Positions 43,301 to 51,101 of a stretch of 64,000 nucleotides of DNA are shown piece after piece. The position numbers and the translations under genes were made by a program. The stretch covers positions 248,001-312,000 of the forward strand of contig NZ_QGGR01000006.1 of NCBI RefSeq assembly GCF_003148685.1, read 5' to 3'. Positions within the stretch are counted from its first letter, which is position 1; the number at the start of each line of letters is the position of its first letter. The DNA is from Actinoplanes xinjiangensis. Its GTDB lineage: Bacteria; Actinomycetota; Actinomycetes; Mycobacteriales; Micromonosporaceae. The notes under the pieces are model-generated. The model saw nothing but the letters and a program-made list of their open reading frames with translations. It made no database searches and was not told the DNA's origin.

Positions 43301-44752
43301 CGCGCCGAGGTCCATGTTGTCGGCCCTGATGCGGTAGGTCTTGATCAGGTCGCTGTCGTTGACCGCGATCGTGGAGAAGTCGGTCCGGTCCGGGGCGGCG
43401 AGTGTCAGATAGCTGGCCGCGCCGTTGGAGCCGTCCAGGTTCTCGGTGCCGCTGACCCCGCTGTAACTGGCCTCGGGGACGGTCCGCCAGATGCCGGCGG
43501 TGTTGGTGTCGTTCTCCCAGCCGGTGGTGGCGAATCTCGTGAAGTGCCGCATCACGTGGATCGCCGCGTCGTAGTGGATCATGCCGGACCACGGGTCGCG
43601 GGCGCTGAGCAGCTCCTTGTGGCTGTACTGGGCGCCCTCGTAGAACGAGCCGATCGCGGGCTGGAAGATGTAGTGGGTGCGTTTGGACCGGTGGTAGCCC
43701 TTGACGCTGCGGTTCGCGAGGTCCAGCGCGCTCTGCAGGCCGCCGATGCCGGTGCTCGCGCCGCCGGGGCCCTCGTTGTTGTTGACCCGGTAGTCGGTGA
43801 ACCCGAACGAGCCGACACCCTCGCTGTACCAGACCTCCTTGTCCCGGAGGGTCGCCAGCTTCGTGTACGGCTCGTAGGTGTTACCGCCGGGGGCACCGTC
43901 GTAGCGGTCGTCGGTGTTGTAGTGGTACCCGACCGCGTCGACGATCTCGAACAGGGCGGGGTCGTCGAGCAGCGCCGGCCCGATGTTCTTGGTCTGGTTC
44001 TCGTCCGAGGCGACGACCTTGATCTTCCGGTACGCGCCGGCGACCGCTGCCTGCTCCCCGGCGGGGATGCCGTACCGCGGGTCGGCGAAGTCGGTGTCGG
44101 TGACGACCGCGTTCTTCCAGTACTTGATGAACCCGAGATCCGGGTTCGTCGTCTCGTTGGTGTCCGGGTTGACGTAGTCGACCATGTACCCGTACTTCTC
44201 GTACGCGTCGAGGATCGTCTCCTTGTACCACCGGTACATCTCGTCGCGGCCGGTGCCGGCACTCCACGCCGACTGCACCCAGTACGGCATGGTCCAGCGC
44301 AGGATCGACACCTTCAGCCGCGGGTTGACCGTCTTGGCGTCGGCGGCCAGCTGGAAGCCGGGGGAGCGGGAGGCGTCGGCGGGTTCGGTGGCCGTACGCA
44401 TCGTCGCCGCGTCGGATCCGGTGGAGTTGTTGGTGTCCGAGCCCATCTCCACCTTGACGTGGTTGATCAGGGGGCGGGCGCCGCCGAACAGCACGTCGAT
44501 GAGCTGCCAGTACCGGCCGGGCTGCTCGGCCTTGTAGTCCATCAGCAGGTTGCTGGTGCTGTTCGCGCTGATCAGCCCGAGTCCCTTGTAGGGCAGGCCG
44601 TGCACGTTGTCCGCGCGGACGTCGAGTCCGTCCACGATCACGTCGACCGGGTCGTCGGCGGCCGTGGCCGGCACCGCCGTCAGCGTCCAGGCCAGCGCCG
44701 CCGACACCGCGGCACAGCCTGCCGTCCACCGTCTTCTCCGCCGTGTGTTCAT
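40340..44752 (-). CDS. Large secreted GH59-like galactosidase with FnIII, Ig-like and two CBM5/12 modules
   Basis: A 1470-residue exported enzyme, signal peptide ending ATA-A. Residues about 50-560 resemble GH59 (galactocerebrosidase fold): YKGLGLISANSTSNLLMDY, INHVKVEMGSD, acid/base Glu200 in PDTNETTNP and nucleophile Glu311 in VWYSEGVGSFG. A lectin-like jelly-roll follows (about 600-760). Then come two more beta-rich domains, a Big_4-type segment, a CBM-like region with YVLTAGFTEWWGQNRP, an FnIII domain, a Big_2 Ig-like domain, and two CBM5/12 chitin-binding-type repeats at the end (WSATTVYTTGSLVRHDGRNY and the WTRNQEPG region). Likely action is on beta-galactosides of plant or fungal glycans. 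Confidence 0.85.
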   Translation of the reverse strand: MNTRRRRRWTAGCAAVSAALAWTLTAVPATAADDPVDVIVDGLDVRADNVHGLPYKGLGLISANSTSNLLMDYKAEQPGRYWQLIDVLFGGARPLINHVKVEMGSDTNNSTGSDAATMRTATEPADASRSPGFQLAADAKTVNPRLKVSILRWTMPYWVQSAWSAGTGRDEMYRWYKETILDAYEKYGYMVDYVNPDTNETTNPDLGFIKYWKNAVVTDTDFADPRYGIPAGEQAAVAGAYRKIKVVASDENQTKNIGPALLDDPALFEIVDAVGYHYNTDDRYDGAPGGNTYEPYTKLATLRDKEVWYSEGVGSFGFTDYRVNNNEGPGGASTGIGGLQSALDLANRSVKGYHRSKRTHYIFQPAIGSFYEGAQYSHKELLSARDPWSGMIHYDAAIHVMRHFTRFATTGWENDTNTAGIWRTVPEASYSGVSGTENLDGSNGAASYLTLAAPDRTDFSTIAVNDSDLIKTYRIRADNMDLGADPALKVWETRAAHHMRLVDTLRPAGDGYYTYQVPPRSIVTFTTLDAEPVEPLPETLPRTVLDTDATGKTPDTRDTVLYADDFDYAEEGDVKVGGQTRPYLASRGGEPRYLVDQTGAWQVDGDVLYQLMDQSMKDTAAWNRTTPNTLVGDFHWQNYKAGVDVSFPDPAGGSAGLGVRQQSGMTADSAAYLIRINRAGTWTFSRHGTTVATGTRPPADGYHLAVEAKGATVTAFVDGTAVHSWTDPTPELAGRVNLSSDFHRTGFDNLRIEKIKGFSPYAVSLVDNMDGSLAYTGTWSHRAASGDAMDWHRSTSTGTTAGATVTAGFTGTGLDLIGGNTGTATLDVTVDGKPLAAGATTRASGKRQATYTLRGLADGPHTATFTLRSGTLVLDAVTAISGDVDGPVDTTPVRDALTAAGDPVEADWSPQSWAVFAATRDQATAASNGRPGLDTVGVAQIAARLTAAADDLRPADVTDTRRDLGLAGAVPTRGDLPATVVIDGRPHQVTWTAASRRTTRAAYTTVTLEGWTNDAYADGRKQAFTVRYEVVPPSLVYYIDAGLAAGQSSPQFQAVSGSVTTLRNGSADQISAGAGDWGHVADGITVKGGTDPADKYSTGTWAGSNKTIRYRLPLDPGRYVLTAGFTEWWGQNRPMSQNVTVGGTTVTGTPVTLNATSTRATGTVSFTVGTPTVVTYTVAKTGSQDPVISWLAVNRTTPDAPAGVTAVAGDTTAQVTWAAPDSDGGSPITGYTVTASPGDATCTATDVSGCRVPGLVNGTAYTFTVVAHNGAGTSPHSAPSAPVTPFWVPKAVTVTGPAEVTPGRQVTLVAGVEPAQADPAVTWQSSNPAVASVSAGGVVTGIAHGSAVITATSAALPHVSASHRIEVVPAAWSATTVYTTGSLVRHDGRNYAAQWWTRGQTPGTSPWGAWAEVGTPVTCGTGSHLGWTTSWIYTGGEVVHHEGRLWQAKWWTRNQEPGDPYGPWHTVGGC

Positions 44753-44902
44753 CCGCTGCGACTCCCCGGGAGATCGGTCCGATGACGAATCTGTTACGGG
44801 AGTAAACCGCTCACAACAACACACGTCAATGCTCGAACGAGCAGAAACGATCGCACCCGGTCACCAGTGAGGGCAGTATGCGGGGTTAGTGATCGAAAAC
44901 GA

Positions 44903-45325
44903 TCAGATGGTGAACGACGCCCACACGTGTTTGCCGCTGCCTTCGGGGTACCAGCCGACCTCCTCGGCCATCTCCGCCGCCAACCGCAGGCCCAGCCCGC
45001 CCGCACCCGGCGCACGCTGCCTGTCGACGGCCGGAACACGGTGGCCGGCATCGTCGGCGACGTCGACGATCACGTGCCCGTCCGTACGCAGCACCACGAC
45101 CACCGGTGGACCACTGTGGCGCAGGGCGTTCCCGGCCAGTTCGGTCGCGACGATCAGCAGCCGCTCGGTGAGGTCCGGCGGGTCGGCGCGACGTGCGGGC
45201 GCCGTGAGCGCCTCGGTCAGGCCGGCCCGTAGGCACCGCAACTGGGCGGCGTCGTCCAGCCGCCACCGGCCGATCTCGTCGTCGCTGCCCGGCGGCCGTC
45301 GCATCCCCCATCCGCTCATGGTCAT
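44903..45325 (-). CDS. RsbW/SpoIIAB-like ATP-binding regulatory protein
   Basis: A 140-residue HATPase_c_2 protein. The N-box reads ATELAGNALRHSG and the G-box GAGGLGLRLAAEMAEEVGW; VIVDVADDAGH supplies the ATP-binding Asp. Such proteins are anti-sigma kinases or stand-alone regulators in the SigB-like networks of actinomycetes. No anti-sigma antagonist or sigma factor is adjacent. It lies head to head with the following small gene. Confidence 0.88.
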   Translation of the reverse strand: MTMSGWGMRRPPGSDDEIGRWRLDDAAQLRCLRAGLTEALTAPARRADPPDLTERLLIVATELAGNALRHSGPPVVVVLRTDGHVIVDVADDAGHRVPAVDRQRAPGAGGLGLRLAAEMAEEVGWYPEGSGKHVWASFTI

Positions 45326-45452
45326 CTACTGCCCGCCACGGGCTGGTCGATGCCTGCGGGGGGTTACGGAACTCGTCCGGCCGTACGTCGTCCCGCCACG
45401 TGGAGCCCGTATGCTCCACGGCGCCATCCACGTGATCACCCGGGGGACCGTC

Positions 45453-45866
45453 GTGAACGACCTGAAGAGCTACATCCAGAACGTTCTGGAAGCCAACCAC
45501 GCCGACAACGAGAAGATCGAGCGGCGGATCGCCCAACTCGAGAGCGAAGGGCGCCGGATCGTGGCCGGCGGGCAGATCAACGAGACCGCGTGGGACATCG
45601 TCGACTGGCGTACCAACGAGATCCTCGCCGCCGGTGACGACGGCCTCGACGGTTTCGAGGCCGCAGGCAAGGACCTCGACCCCGACGACAAGTGGATCCA
45701 CTACGACCGCGTCCTGGAGGACACCGAACCCACCTGGGTCGAGGACGAGGGCCTGCCGGACGGCCTCGCCGACGTGATCGAGGAATGGGCGCTGTCCGGC
45801 GACGCCGAGGAGATCGCGGAGTTCATCGGCTGGCCGGTCGACAAGGTCGAGCTGTACCAGGACTAG
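45453..45866 (+). CDS. Hypothetical acidic protein
   Basis: A 137-residue acidic protein starting GTG (MNDLKSYIQNVLEANHADNEKIE) with a helical start, VAGGQINETAWDIVDWRTNEILAAG in the middle and IAEFIGWPVDKVELYQD at the end. GGGGGA lies 5 nt before the GTG; an ATG at 45410 is an alternative. It is followed after 24 bp by the TauE/SafE gene and may be cotranscribed with it. No family recognised. Confidence 0.7.
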   Translation: MNDLKSYIQNVLEANHADNEKIERRIAQLESEGRRIVAGGQINETAWDIVDWRTNEILAAGDDGLDGFEAAGKDLDPDDKWIHYDRVLEDTEPTWVEDEGLPDGLADVIEEWALSGDAEEIAEFIGWPVDKVELYQD

Positions 45867-45890
45867 GCCGTAGCGGAAGGCGGTGCCGGG

Positions 45891-46652
45891 ATGACTCCGG
45901 CGGAGGTACTGATCCTGCTCGGCGGCGGCCTGGTGGCCGGGGCCGTCAACGCGATCGCCGGCGGCGGGTCACTGATCACGTTCCCGCTGCTGGTCGGGCT
46001 CGGCCTGCCCGGTGTCGCCGCCAACGTCAGCAACGCGCTGTCGGTGGCCCCGGGGTACGCCGCCGGCGCGCTCGGCAGCCGTCCCGAGCTGGCCGGCCAG
46101 GGGCACCGGATCCGGACGATCATCCCGACGATCATGGTCGGCACCCTGTGCGGCAGCGCGATCCTGCTGCTCACCCCCCGGTCGGTGTTCGACCTGGTCG
46201 TACCGTTCCTGCTGCTGGCCGCCGCCGGGATGCTGGCCTTCCAGGACCGGCTGCGGGCGCTGGCCGGAAACCCGAAGGCGGACCCGCCCCGCCGGACGGC
46301 CCTGCTCGTGCAGGTGGCGGTGTTCGGGTGCGGGGTCTACGGCGGCTACTTCAACGCGGCCATGGGCGTGCTGCTGGTCGCCGCGCTCGCGCTGGTCCTC
46401 GACGAGACGCTGCAACGGCTCAACGCGTTGAAGAACGTGTTCTCCGCCGTCGTCGGGGTGACCACGGTGCTGACCTACAGCGTGTTCGGGCCGGTCAACT
46501 GGGCGGTCGTCGCGGTGCTCGCCCCCGGCACCGTCGTCGGCGGCTTCGTCGGCGCCCGGCTGGCCCGGAGACTGCCCGCACCGGTCCTGCGCTGGACCAT
46601 CGTGGTGTTCGCCGTCGTCGTCGCCGTGATTCTGCTGATCACCGGTTCGTGA
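45891..46652 (+). CDS. TauE/SafE-family membrane transporter
   Basis: A 253-residue protein with about eight transmembrane helices and the family's repeated half-structure. GGGLVAGAVNAIAGGGSLITFPLL is the first signature and VFGCGVYGGYFNAAMGVLLVAAL the second. Members export or import sulfite, sulfonates or related organic anions. No sulfur-metabolism gene is next to it, so the substrate is open. It converges on the solute-binding protein gene with a 4-bp gap. Confidence 0.92.
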   Translation: MTPAEVLILLGGGLVAGAVNAIAGGGSLITFPLLVGLGLPGVAANVSNALSVAPGYAAGALGSRPELAGQGHRIRTIIPTIMVGTLCGSAILLLTPRSVFDLVVPFLLLAAAGMLAFQDRLRALAGNPKADPPRRTALLVQVAVFGCGVYGGYFNAAMGVLLVAALALVLDETLQRLNALKNVFSAVVGVTTVLTYSVFGPVNWAVVAVLAPGTVVGGFVGARLARRLPAPVLRWTIVVFAVVVAVILLITGS

Positions 46653-46656
46653 CGGT

Positions 46657-47970
46657 TCAGCGTGGTGCGAGCCGGCCCAGCGAGGCGTCGAGCAGCCGCT
46701 GCCGCAGACCGTCGGCGGTCATCGTGCCGCCGTTCTGCCGGATCTCGGCGACCAGCGTCCGGATCTCCTCGCTGAACCGTGGGTAGTACGGCGTCTGCAG
46801 TCGTTGCCGGCTGTGCCTGATCGCCTCCCGGATCGTCACCGCGTACGGGTGGGCGGCCCGGATCTCGTCCCGGTCGTAGGTGGCGCCGGTGGCCGCGGCG
46901 AACCCGCCGACCTGCATCAGCAGCCGCTGGGAGGGCTCGCCGGCCAGGAAGGTGATCAGGTCACGGGCGTCGTCGCCGCGGCTGGAGCCGGACACGACGG
47001 CCAGGTTCTGACCACCCAGCACGCCCGGACCGGGCAGCGGTGTCATCACGATGTCGGCGGCCGCGACCGTGGCCCGCTGGTCGCTGTCCTCGACCAGGGT
47101 CCGGAACGCCACCGGCCAGTTGCGCATGAAGACGACCCGCTTGTGCAGGAACTCCTCGGTGGTCTCGCTCTCCCGGTACGCGGTCGAACCCGGATCGACC
47201 ACCCCCGGGTCGCCGGGCGTCCCGTACAGACGGGCCACCGCCGTCGACCAGATCGCCGGATCGGTCGACACCCCCAACGGGTGGCCCACCGCGGAGCCGC
47301 GCTCCATCTCCACCGTCCAGAGCGCCTCCAGCGCGTTGACGGTCAGGCCCTCGTAGCCGTCCAGCTGCCCCGCGAACGCGGCCCTGGGCGTGGCCGATCC
47401 GGCCGGCGGGCGCTGCGCCACGATGTCGGTCCAGGTGAAGGCGGCGGGTGTCGTCGGCGGCGGGGGCCGCAGGAGGCCGCGCCGGGCGAACAGCACCCCG
47501 GCATCGGCGTTGAACGGCAGCGCCCACAGCTTCCCGCGGTAGTAGCAGCTCTCGCGGGGCTTCTCCAGCAGCTCGGCGAGCAACTGCCGGGGTGTCGCAC
47601 CGGCCGGCCACTCGGCGATGTGCCCGAACTCGGCGAACTCGGCGATCGCCGTCACGTCGAGGTTCAGGATGTCGGCCTTGACGGGTTCCTCGCCCTTGGC
47701 GTACCGGATCATCGCGTCGTGCTGTTCGTCGGCGCTGCCCGAGACCAGCTCGATCCGGGCCAGCCGGTCCGGATGCGTCTGATTCCACAGGTCGATGAGG
47801 GCCTGCCGGGCGCCGCCCTCGCCGTCCTCGACACCGCTGACGATGACCAGTTCGCCCGACGTGGCGGCGGACGGTCGCAGCGCCGCCGGCATCGTGCCGC
47901 CGAGCACCGCACCGGCCACCAGCCCGGCGCCGAGCATCAGCCAGGAACGCCGGCCCATCTCACTGATCAC
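46657..47970 (-). CDS. Secreted solute-binding-protein-like component of the caspase operon
   Basis: A 437-residue exported protein. GTG at 47970 has AAGGAGG 5 nt upstream and overlaps the caspase-gene stop as GTGA. The N-terminus has MGRRSWLMLGAGLVAGAVLGG, a signal anchor or possible Tat signal. The body resembles family 1 solute-binding proteins: LIDLWNQTHPD, ADILNLDVTAIAEFAEFGHI, LWALPFNADAGVLFARRGLL, WTDIV and ARDLITFLAGEPSQRLLM. No ABC permease or ATPase accompanies it. It may therefore be a sensor that binds the same class of ligand as, or docks to, the SBP-like part of the caspase protein. Confidence 0.85.
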   Translation of the reverse strand: MISEMGRRSWLMLGAGLVAGAVLGGTMPAALRPSAATSGELVIVSGVEDGEGGARQALIDLWNQTHPDRLARIELVSGSADEQHDAMIRYAKGEEPVKADILNLDVTAIAEFAEFGHIAEWPAGATPRQLLAELLEKPRESCYYRGKLWALPFNADAGVLFARRGLLRPPPPTTPAAFTWTDIVAQRPPAGSATPRAAFAGQLDGYEGLTVNALEALWTVEMERGSAVGHPLGVSTDPAIWSTAVARLYGTPGDPGVVDPGSTAYRESETTEEFLHKRVVFMRNWPVAFRTLVEDSDQRATVAAADIVMTPLPGPGVLGGQNLAVVSGSSRGDDARDLITFLAGEPSQRLLMQVGGFAAATGATYDRDEIRAAHPYAVTIREAIRHSRQRLQTPYYPRFSEEIRTLVAEIRQNGGTMTADGLRQRLLDASLGRLAPR

Positions 47971-50477
47971 GTCGCCTCCTTCTGCCACAGTCGTTCGATC
48001 TGTTTCGCCACCTCGACCTCGACCGCCCCGGACGACACCCCGACGCAGTCACCGTGCCTCTGCGTCAGGGCCCGGAGCCGCGGGTCGGGGCATCCCGACA
48101 TCCCCACGTTGACCACGACGACCCGGACGGCGTCGTCGGTGAGCCGGGGCAGCCGGTGCCCGGTGGTGTCCCTGCCGTCGGTCAGCACCACCAGGATGCG
48201 GTGCCGGTCGTCGTGCGGTTTCGCGCGCCGGTCCTCCCGCAGCCTGCGCACGCCGTGGTCCACGGCCAGGTAGAGGGGCGTTTCGCCGGCCGGCCGGTAG
48301 CCGCGGGCCCGGTCCATGCTCTTCGCCGCGCTGCCGGTGATCTCCCACAGGTCGCCGCGGACCGCGGTGGAGAAGACGAACAGGCGGAAGTCGTCGCGCG
48401 GGCCCATCATGCCGATCGAGGCGGTGATCCCGTCGAGGGCGGCACCGAACCGGGTCCGGCCGCCGTCGGCCGCCGTCATCGAGCCGGACCCGTCGACGGC
48501 GACGACGACCGTCGCCGGTCTCTTGGCCGCCTGGTACGCCGACCCGGCCCGCTCCAGGTCCGGCACGCCGGTGGCGTAGCCCTGTTTGGCGTACCAGTTC
48601 GGCGAGGCGCCGTTGCGGCTGATGATCCCGGTGTCCGGGCCGGTGTTGCGCGGTCGCAGGCCGCGGTCGGCGAACGCCCGGCCGCCGGCGGGGGAGCGCA
48701 TCCAGGCGGTGAAGGCGTCGGCCGTACGGCGGATCCGGTCACCGGCCGGGTGCGCCCACTCGGGCTGGGTCGTCGGATAGTCCAGCACCCGCGTGTCACC
48801 GGGATACCAGGAGTTCCACGTGACCGCACCGCATCGATGCAGGTTGTGCCGGACCAGCTGCCATTCCGCGACGATGACGCCGGTCCGCCCGGCACACAGC
48901 AGGCCGGCGATGTCCGGGGCGCCGATGCCCTGACCGGCGTCCGCCGCGGCGGCGTCGAGGGGCCGCTGCACCTCGTTGCGTGCCGCGGTGGTGCTCTGCC
49001 CGGGTGGATACAGCGACACGTTGACCAGCCGGCCGACCGTCGTGGTGTCCGGGTCCGGGCGGACCACGCCGGTGGTCCGCGGCCGCGGCTCCCGACCGGC
49101 GAGCAGGCCGCTCCAGGAGGGGACGTGGCGCGACACCGGAGTACTGCCGGGCTCGCCCGGTTCGGCCAGCACGACCGGTGACTCGGCGATCGGCCAGCCG
49201 GTCGCGTCCCCCGGGATCCGGACCTCGGCGCCGGGGGTCGCGGCGAGTGCGGCCTGCACCGTCGCCATGTCCGCGGTGAGGTCGGCGATCCACACGTCCG
49301 GTGGCAGGCCGACCCGGCCCATCAGGCGCCGGTCCGTCGCGGAGGCGTGCGGCGCGGTACGCCAGGACAGCGCGAACGCCCGTGCGACGTCGTCCCGGGA
49401 CGCCCCGGCGACGGTGACCCGTACCCGCTGGCAGTTGCCGGCACCCCGGGTGGCGTACTCGTAGGCGTCGGCGATGTCGGTGAACATCGCGACCGTGTCG
49501 AGCGGCACCAGCATCCGGATCGCGGCCGGCGCGGCACACGGGGCCCCGGCCGGGGAACCGCCCGCCGAGGCCGTGGCGGTGAGCACGCCGATGCAGAGCC
49601 CGCCGCCGACGGCCCGGCGCCAGCCGGGGTGGGCCGCGAGGAGGCCGGTCCGCCGCGGTCGCCGGACGCCGTCGACGGCGGCCGGTTCGCCCGGGAGATC
49701 CTCGATCATCGGTACGACCGGTTCGGTCCCGGTGCGGGCCCGGTTGCGCACCAGTGCCGCCTCGCCGACGAGGTTCCCGCTGTACTGCTGGGGGCGGGGC
49801 AGCCGGTGGCGGTGCATGTCGCTGTGGACGGCGCGGTAGAGGGCCTGCATCGTCAGCAGTTCCTGCGGGCCGGGCAGCCCCGCGTCGATGTACTTCAGCA
49901 GCCGGCCGGTGAAGGCGGTGAACTCGTCGCCCTCGGGAGCCAGGGAGGGTTTGTTGGCGGCACTGGAGGTGAGCACGTACAGGCCGTCGATGTCGAGCTG
50001 GGCGGTGGCCTTTTCGACTAACCCGTCGTCGGACATGTGCAGGTGCTGCATCGCCCGCCCGCTGTAGCAGCAGTCCAGGATGACGATCTTGGTCCGGGCG
50101 CCGCTCTCCAGGATCTGCCCGGCGAACTCGGCGAATCGCACGCTGGTCCACGGCTGCTGCTCGTGGGAGAGCCGCAGACCCAGGTGCAGCTCGCCGTCAC
50201 GGTCCAGCAGCCCGTGCCCGGCGTAATACACCAGCAGCAGGTCACGGGCCTCCTCGGCGGCACGCTGCACCGGTCTCAGCACCCGGTCCGGACGCCGGGG
50301 GTTCACGATGCCGGTGCAGCGGTCGGCCGGGAACCCGGACAGGGCCGGATCGGTCAGGCGGGCCCGCAGCGCGGCGACGTTGTTGGCCACCGAGGGCAGG
50401 TCCGCCAGCCTGCTGCTGCGGTATCTCGCCGTGCCGATGAGCACGGCTCGCGACTGCGCGAAGTCGGGTAGCCGCAT
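47967..50477 (-). CDS. Caspase-like protease fused to transmembrane, solute-binding-like and VWA domains
   Basis: An 836-residue fusion. Residues about 8-235 are a C14 caspase-like domain with the His in YYAGHGL (His88) and Cys in ILDCCYSG (Cys137). A basic stretch (RRPRR, GWRR) and a short hydrophobic segment (about 289-306) predict the caspase inside and the rest outside. Residues about 313-640 resemble the SBP_bac_11-type region found in SBP-VWA proteins (IRMLVPLDTVAMFTDIADAYE, LPPDVWIADL). A VWA domain closes the protein with the MIDAS motif VDGSGSM and LVVLTDGRDTTG. It lies 1 nt after the EACC1-like gene and overlaps the SBP gene. I infer outside-in control of the protease. Confidence 0.88.
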   Translation of the reverse strand: MRLPDFAQSRAVLIGTARYRSSRLADLPSVANNVAALRARLTDPALSGFPADRCTGIVNPRRPDRVLRPVQRAAEEARDLLLVYYAGHGLLDRDGELHLGLRLSHEQQPWTSVRFAEFAGQILESGARTKIVILDCCYSGRAMQHLHMSDDGLVEKATAQLDIDGLYVLTSSAANKPSLAPEGDEFTAFTGRLLKYIDAGLPGPQELLTMQALYRAVHSDMHRHRLPRPQQYSGNLVGEAALVRNRARTGTEPVVPMIEDLPGEPAAVDGVRRPRRTGLLAAHPGWRRAVGGGLCIGVLTATASAGGSPAGAPCAAPAAIRMLVPLDTVAMFTDIADAYEYATRGAGNCQRVRVTVAGASRDDVARAFALSWRTAPHASATDRRLMGRVGLPPDVWIADLTADMATVQAALAATPGAEVRIPGDATGWPIAESPVVLAEPGEPGSTPVSRHVPSWSGLLAGREPRPRTTGVVRPDPDTTTVGRLVNVSLYPPGQSTTAARNEVQRPLDAAAADAGQGIGAPDIAGLLCAGRTGVIVAEWQLVRHNLHRCGAVTWNSWYPGDTRVLDYPTTQPEWAHPAGDRIRRTADAFTAWMRSPAGGRAFADRGLRPRNTGPDTGIISRNGASPNWYAKQGYATGVPDLERAGSAYQAAKRPATVVVAVDGSGSMTAADGGRTRFGAALDGITASIGMMGPRDDFRLFVFSTAVRGDLWEITGSAAKSMDRARGYRPAGETPLYLAVDHGVRRLREDRRAKPHDDRHRILVVLTDGRDTTGHRLPRLTDDAVRVVVVNVGMSGCPDPRLRALTQRHGDCVGVSSGAVEVEVAKQIERLWQKEAT

Positions 50478-50478
50478 G

Positions 50479-50871
50479 TCACGGTGCCTCGCCCAACTCC
50501 GTGCGGAGACGGCGCGCCACGCCCTCCGGGTCCCGCAGCGCCGGCCCCTCCATCTCGACCTCGCGGTCGCCGATCTTCACCCGGATCCTGGTACGCCGGG
50601 TGGACGCCCGCGCGGCGGCCCACCCGCCGACGCCGGCGAACAGCGCCGCGAGCAGCCCGGGGTCGGTGACCGTCGCGACCAGAGCCTCGACCAGACCGCC
50701 CGACATCTGGTCGGGACGTGCCGCCGCGCCGACCGGATCCACCCGGACGCCGATGAGGTCCTCATCGCTGCGCAACCATTTCCTCAGCTCGGTGAGGGCG
50801 CCGTCGGAGTCGTCGCCCTCGAGAATGATCTCTACATGGATCGGGTCACCGGAATCGCGGCTGATGGGCAT
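50479..50871 (-). CDS. EACC1-like small protein, first gene of the caspase operon
   Basis: A 130-residue protein. The segment LTELRKWLRSDEDLIGVRV, then a Gly/Met loop (QMSGGLVEALVATVTDPG), a hydrophobic helix (LAALFAGVGGWAAARAS) and strands RTRIRVKIGDREVEMEG match the layout of EACC1 (effector-associated constant component 1), known from comparative genomics of actinobacterial conflict systems with caspase, trypsin and other effectors. ATG at 50871 fits the family N-terminus; another ATG lies 30 nt upstream, and neither has a clear ribosome-binding site. One nucleotide separates it from the caspase gene. Confidence 0.75.
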   Translation of the reverse strand: MPISRDSGDPIHVEIILEGDDSDGALTELRKWLRSDEDLIGVRVDPVGAAARPDQMSGGLVEALVATVTDPGLLAALFAGVGGWAAARASTRRTRIRVKIGDREVEMEGPALRDPEGVARRLRTELGEAP

Positions 50872-51101
50872 TCCGACACGGTAGCCGACCAGGACAATCA
50901 TTTCCCGGACGCGTTGTCCGAATCGGCTGCCGAACGGATCAGAAACGGTCAGGGCATGGAGGCATGCGTCAATACAGAATAGGTATTTCCGGGTCGGGCG
51001 GCGTTTTCCGCGCACCTGCAACCGGTTCCCACGGCGGTACCAGGAGCTCTGCACGTGTAACGACGGAACGGGCCGCCGGGTGCGCTACGGCCGCGCCGCG
51101 G

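Noticed and set aside
43259..44785. 508-codon open frame opposite the GH59-like gene
   Set aside because: Val/Gly/Asp-rich shadow with no motif, lying within a certain gene.
46657..47970. ABC sugar importer operon
   Set aside because: No permease or ATPase gene is next to the SBP; its start overlaps the caspase gene instead.
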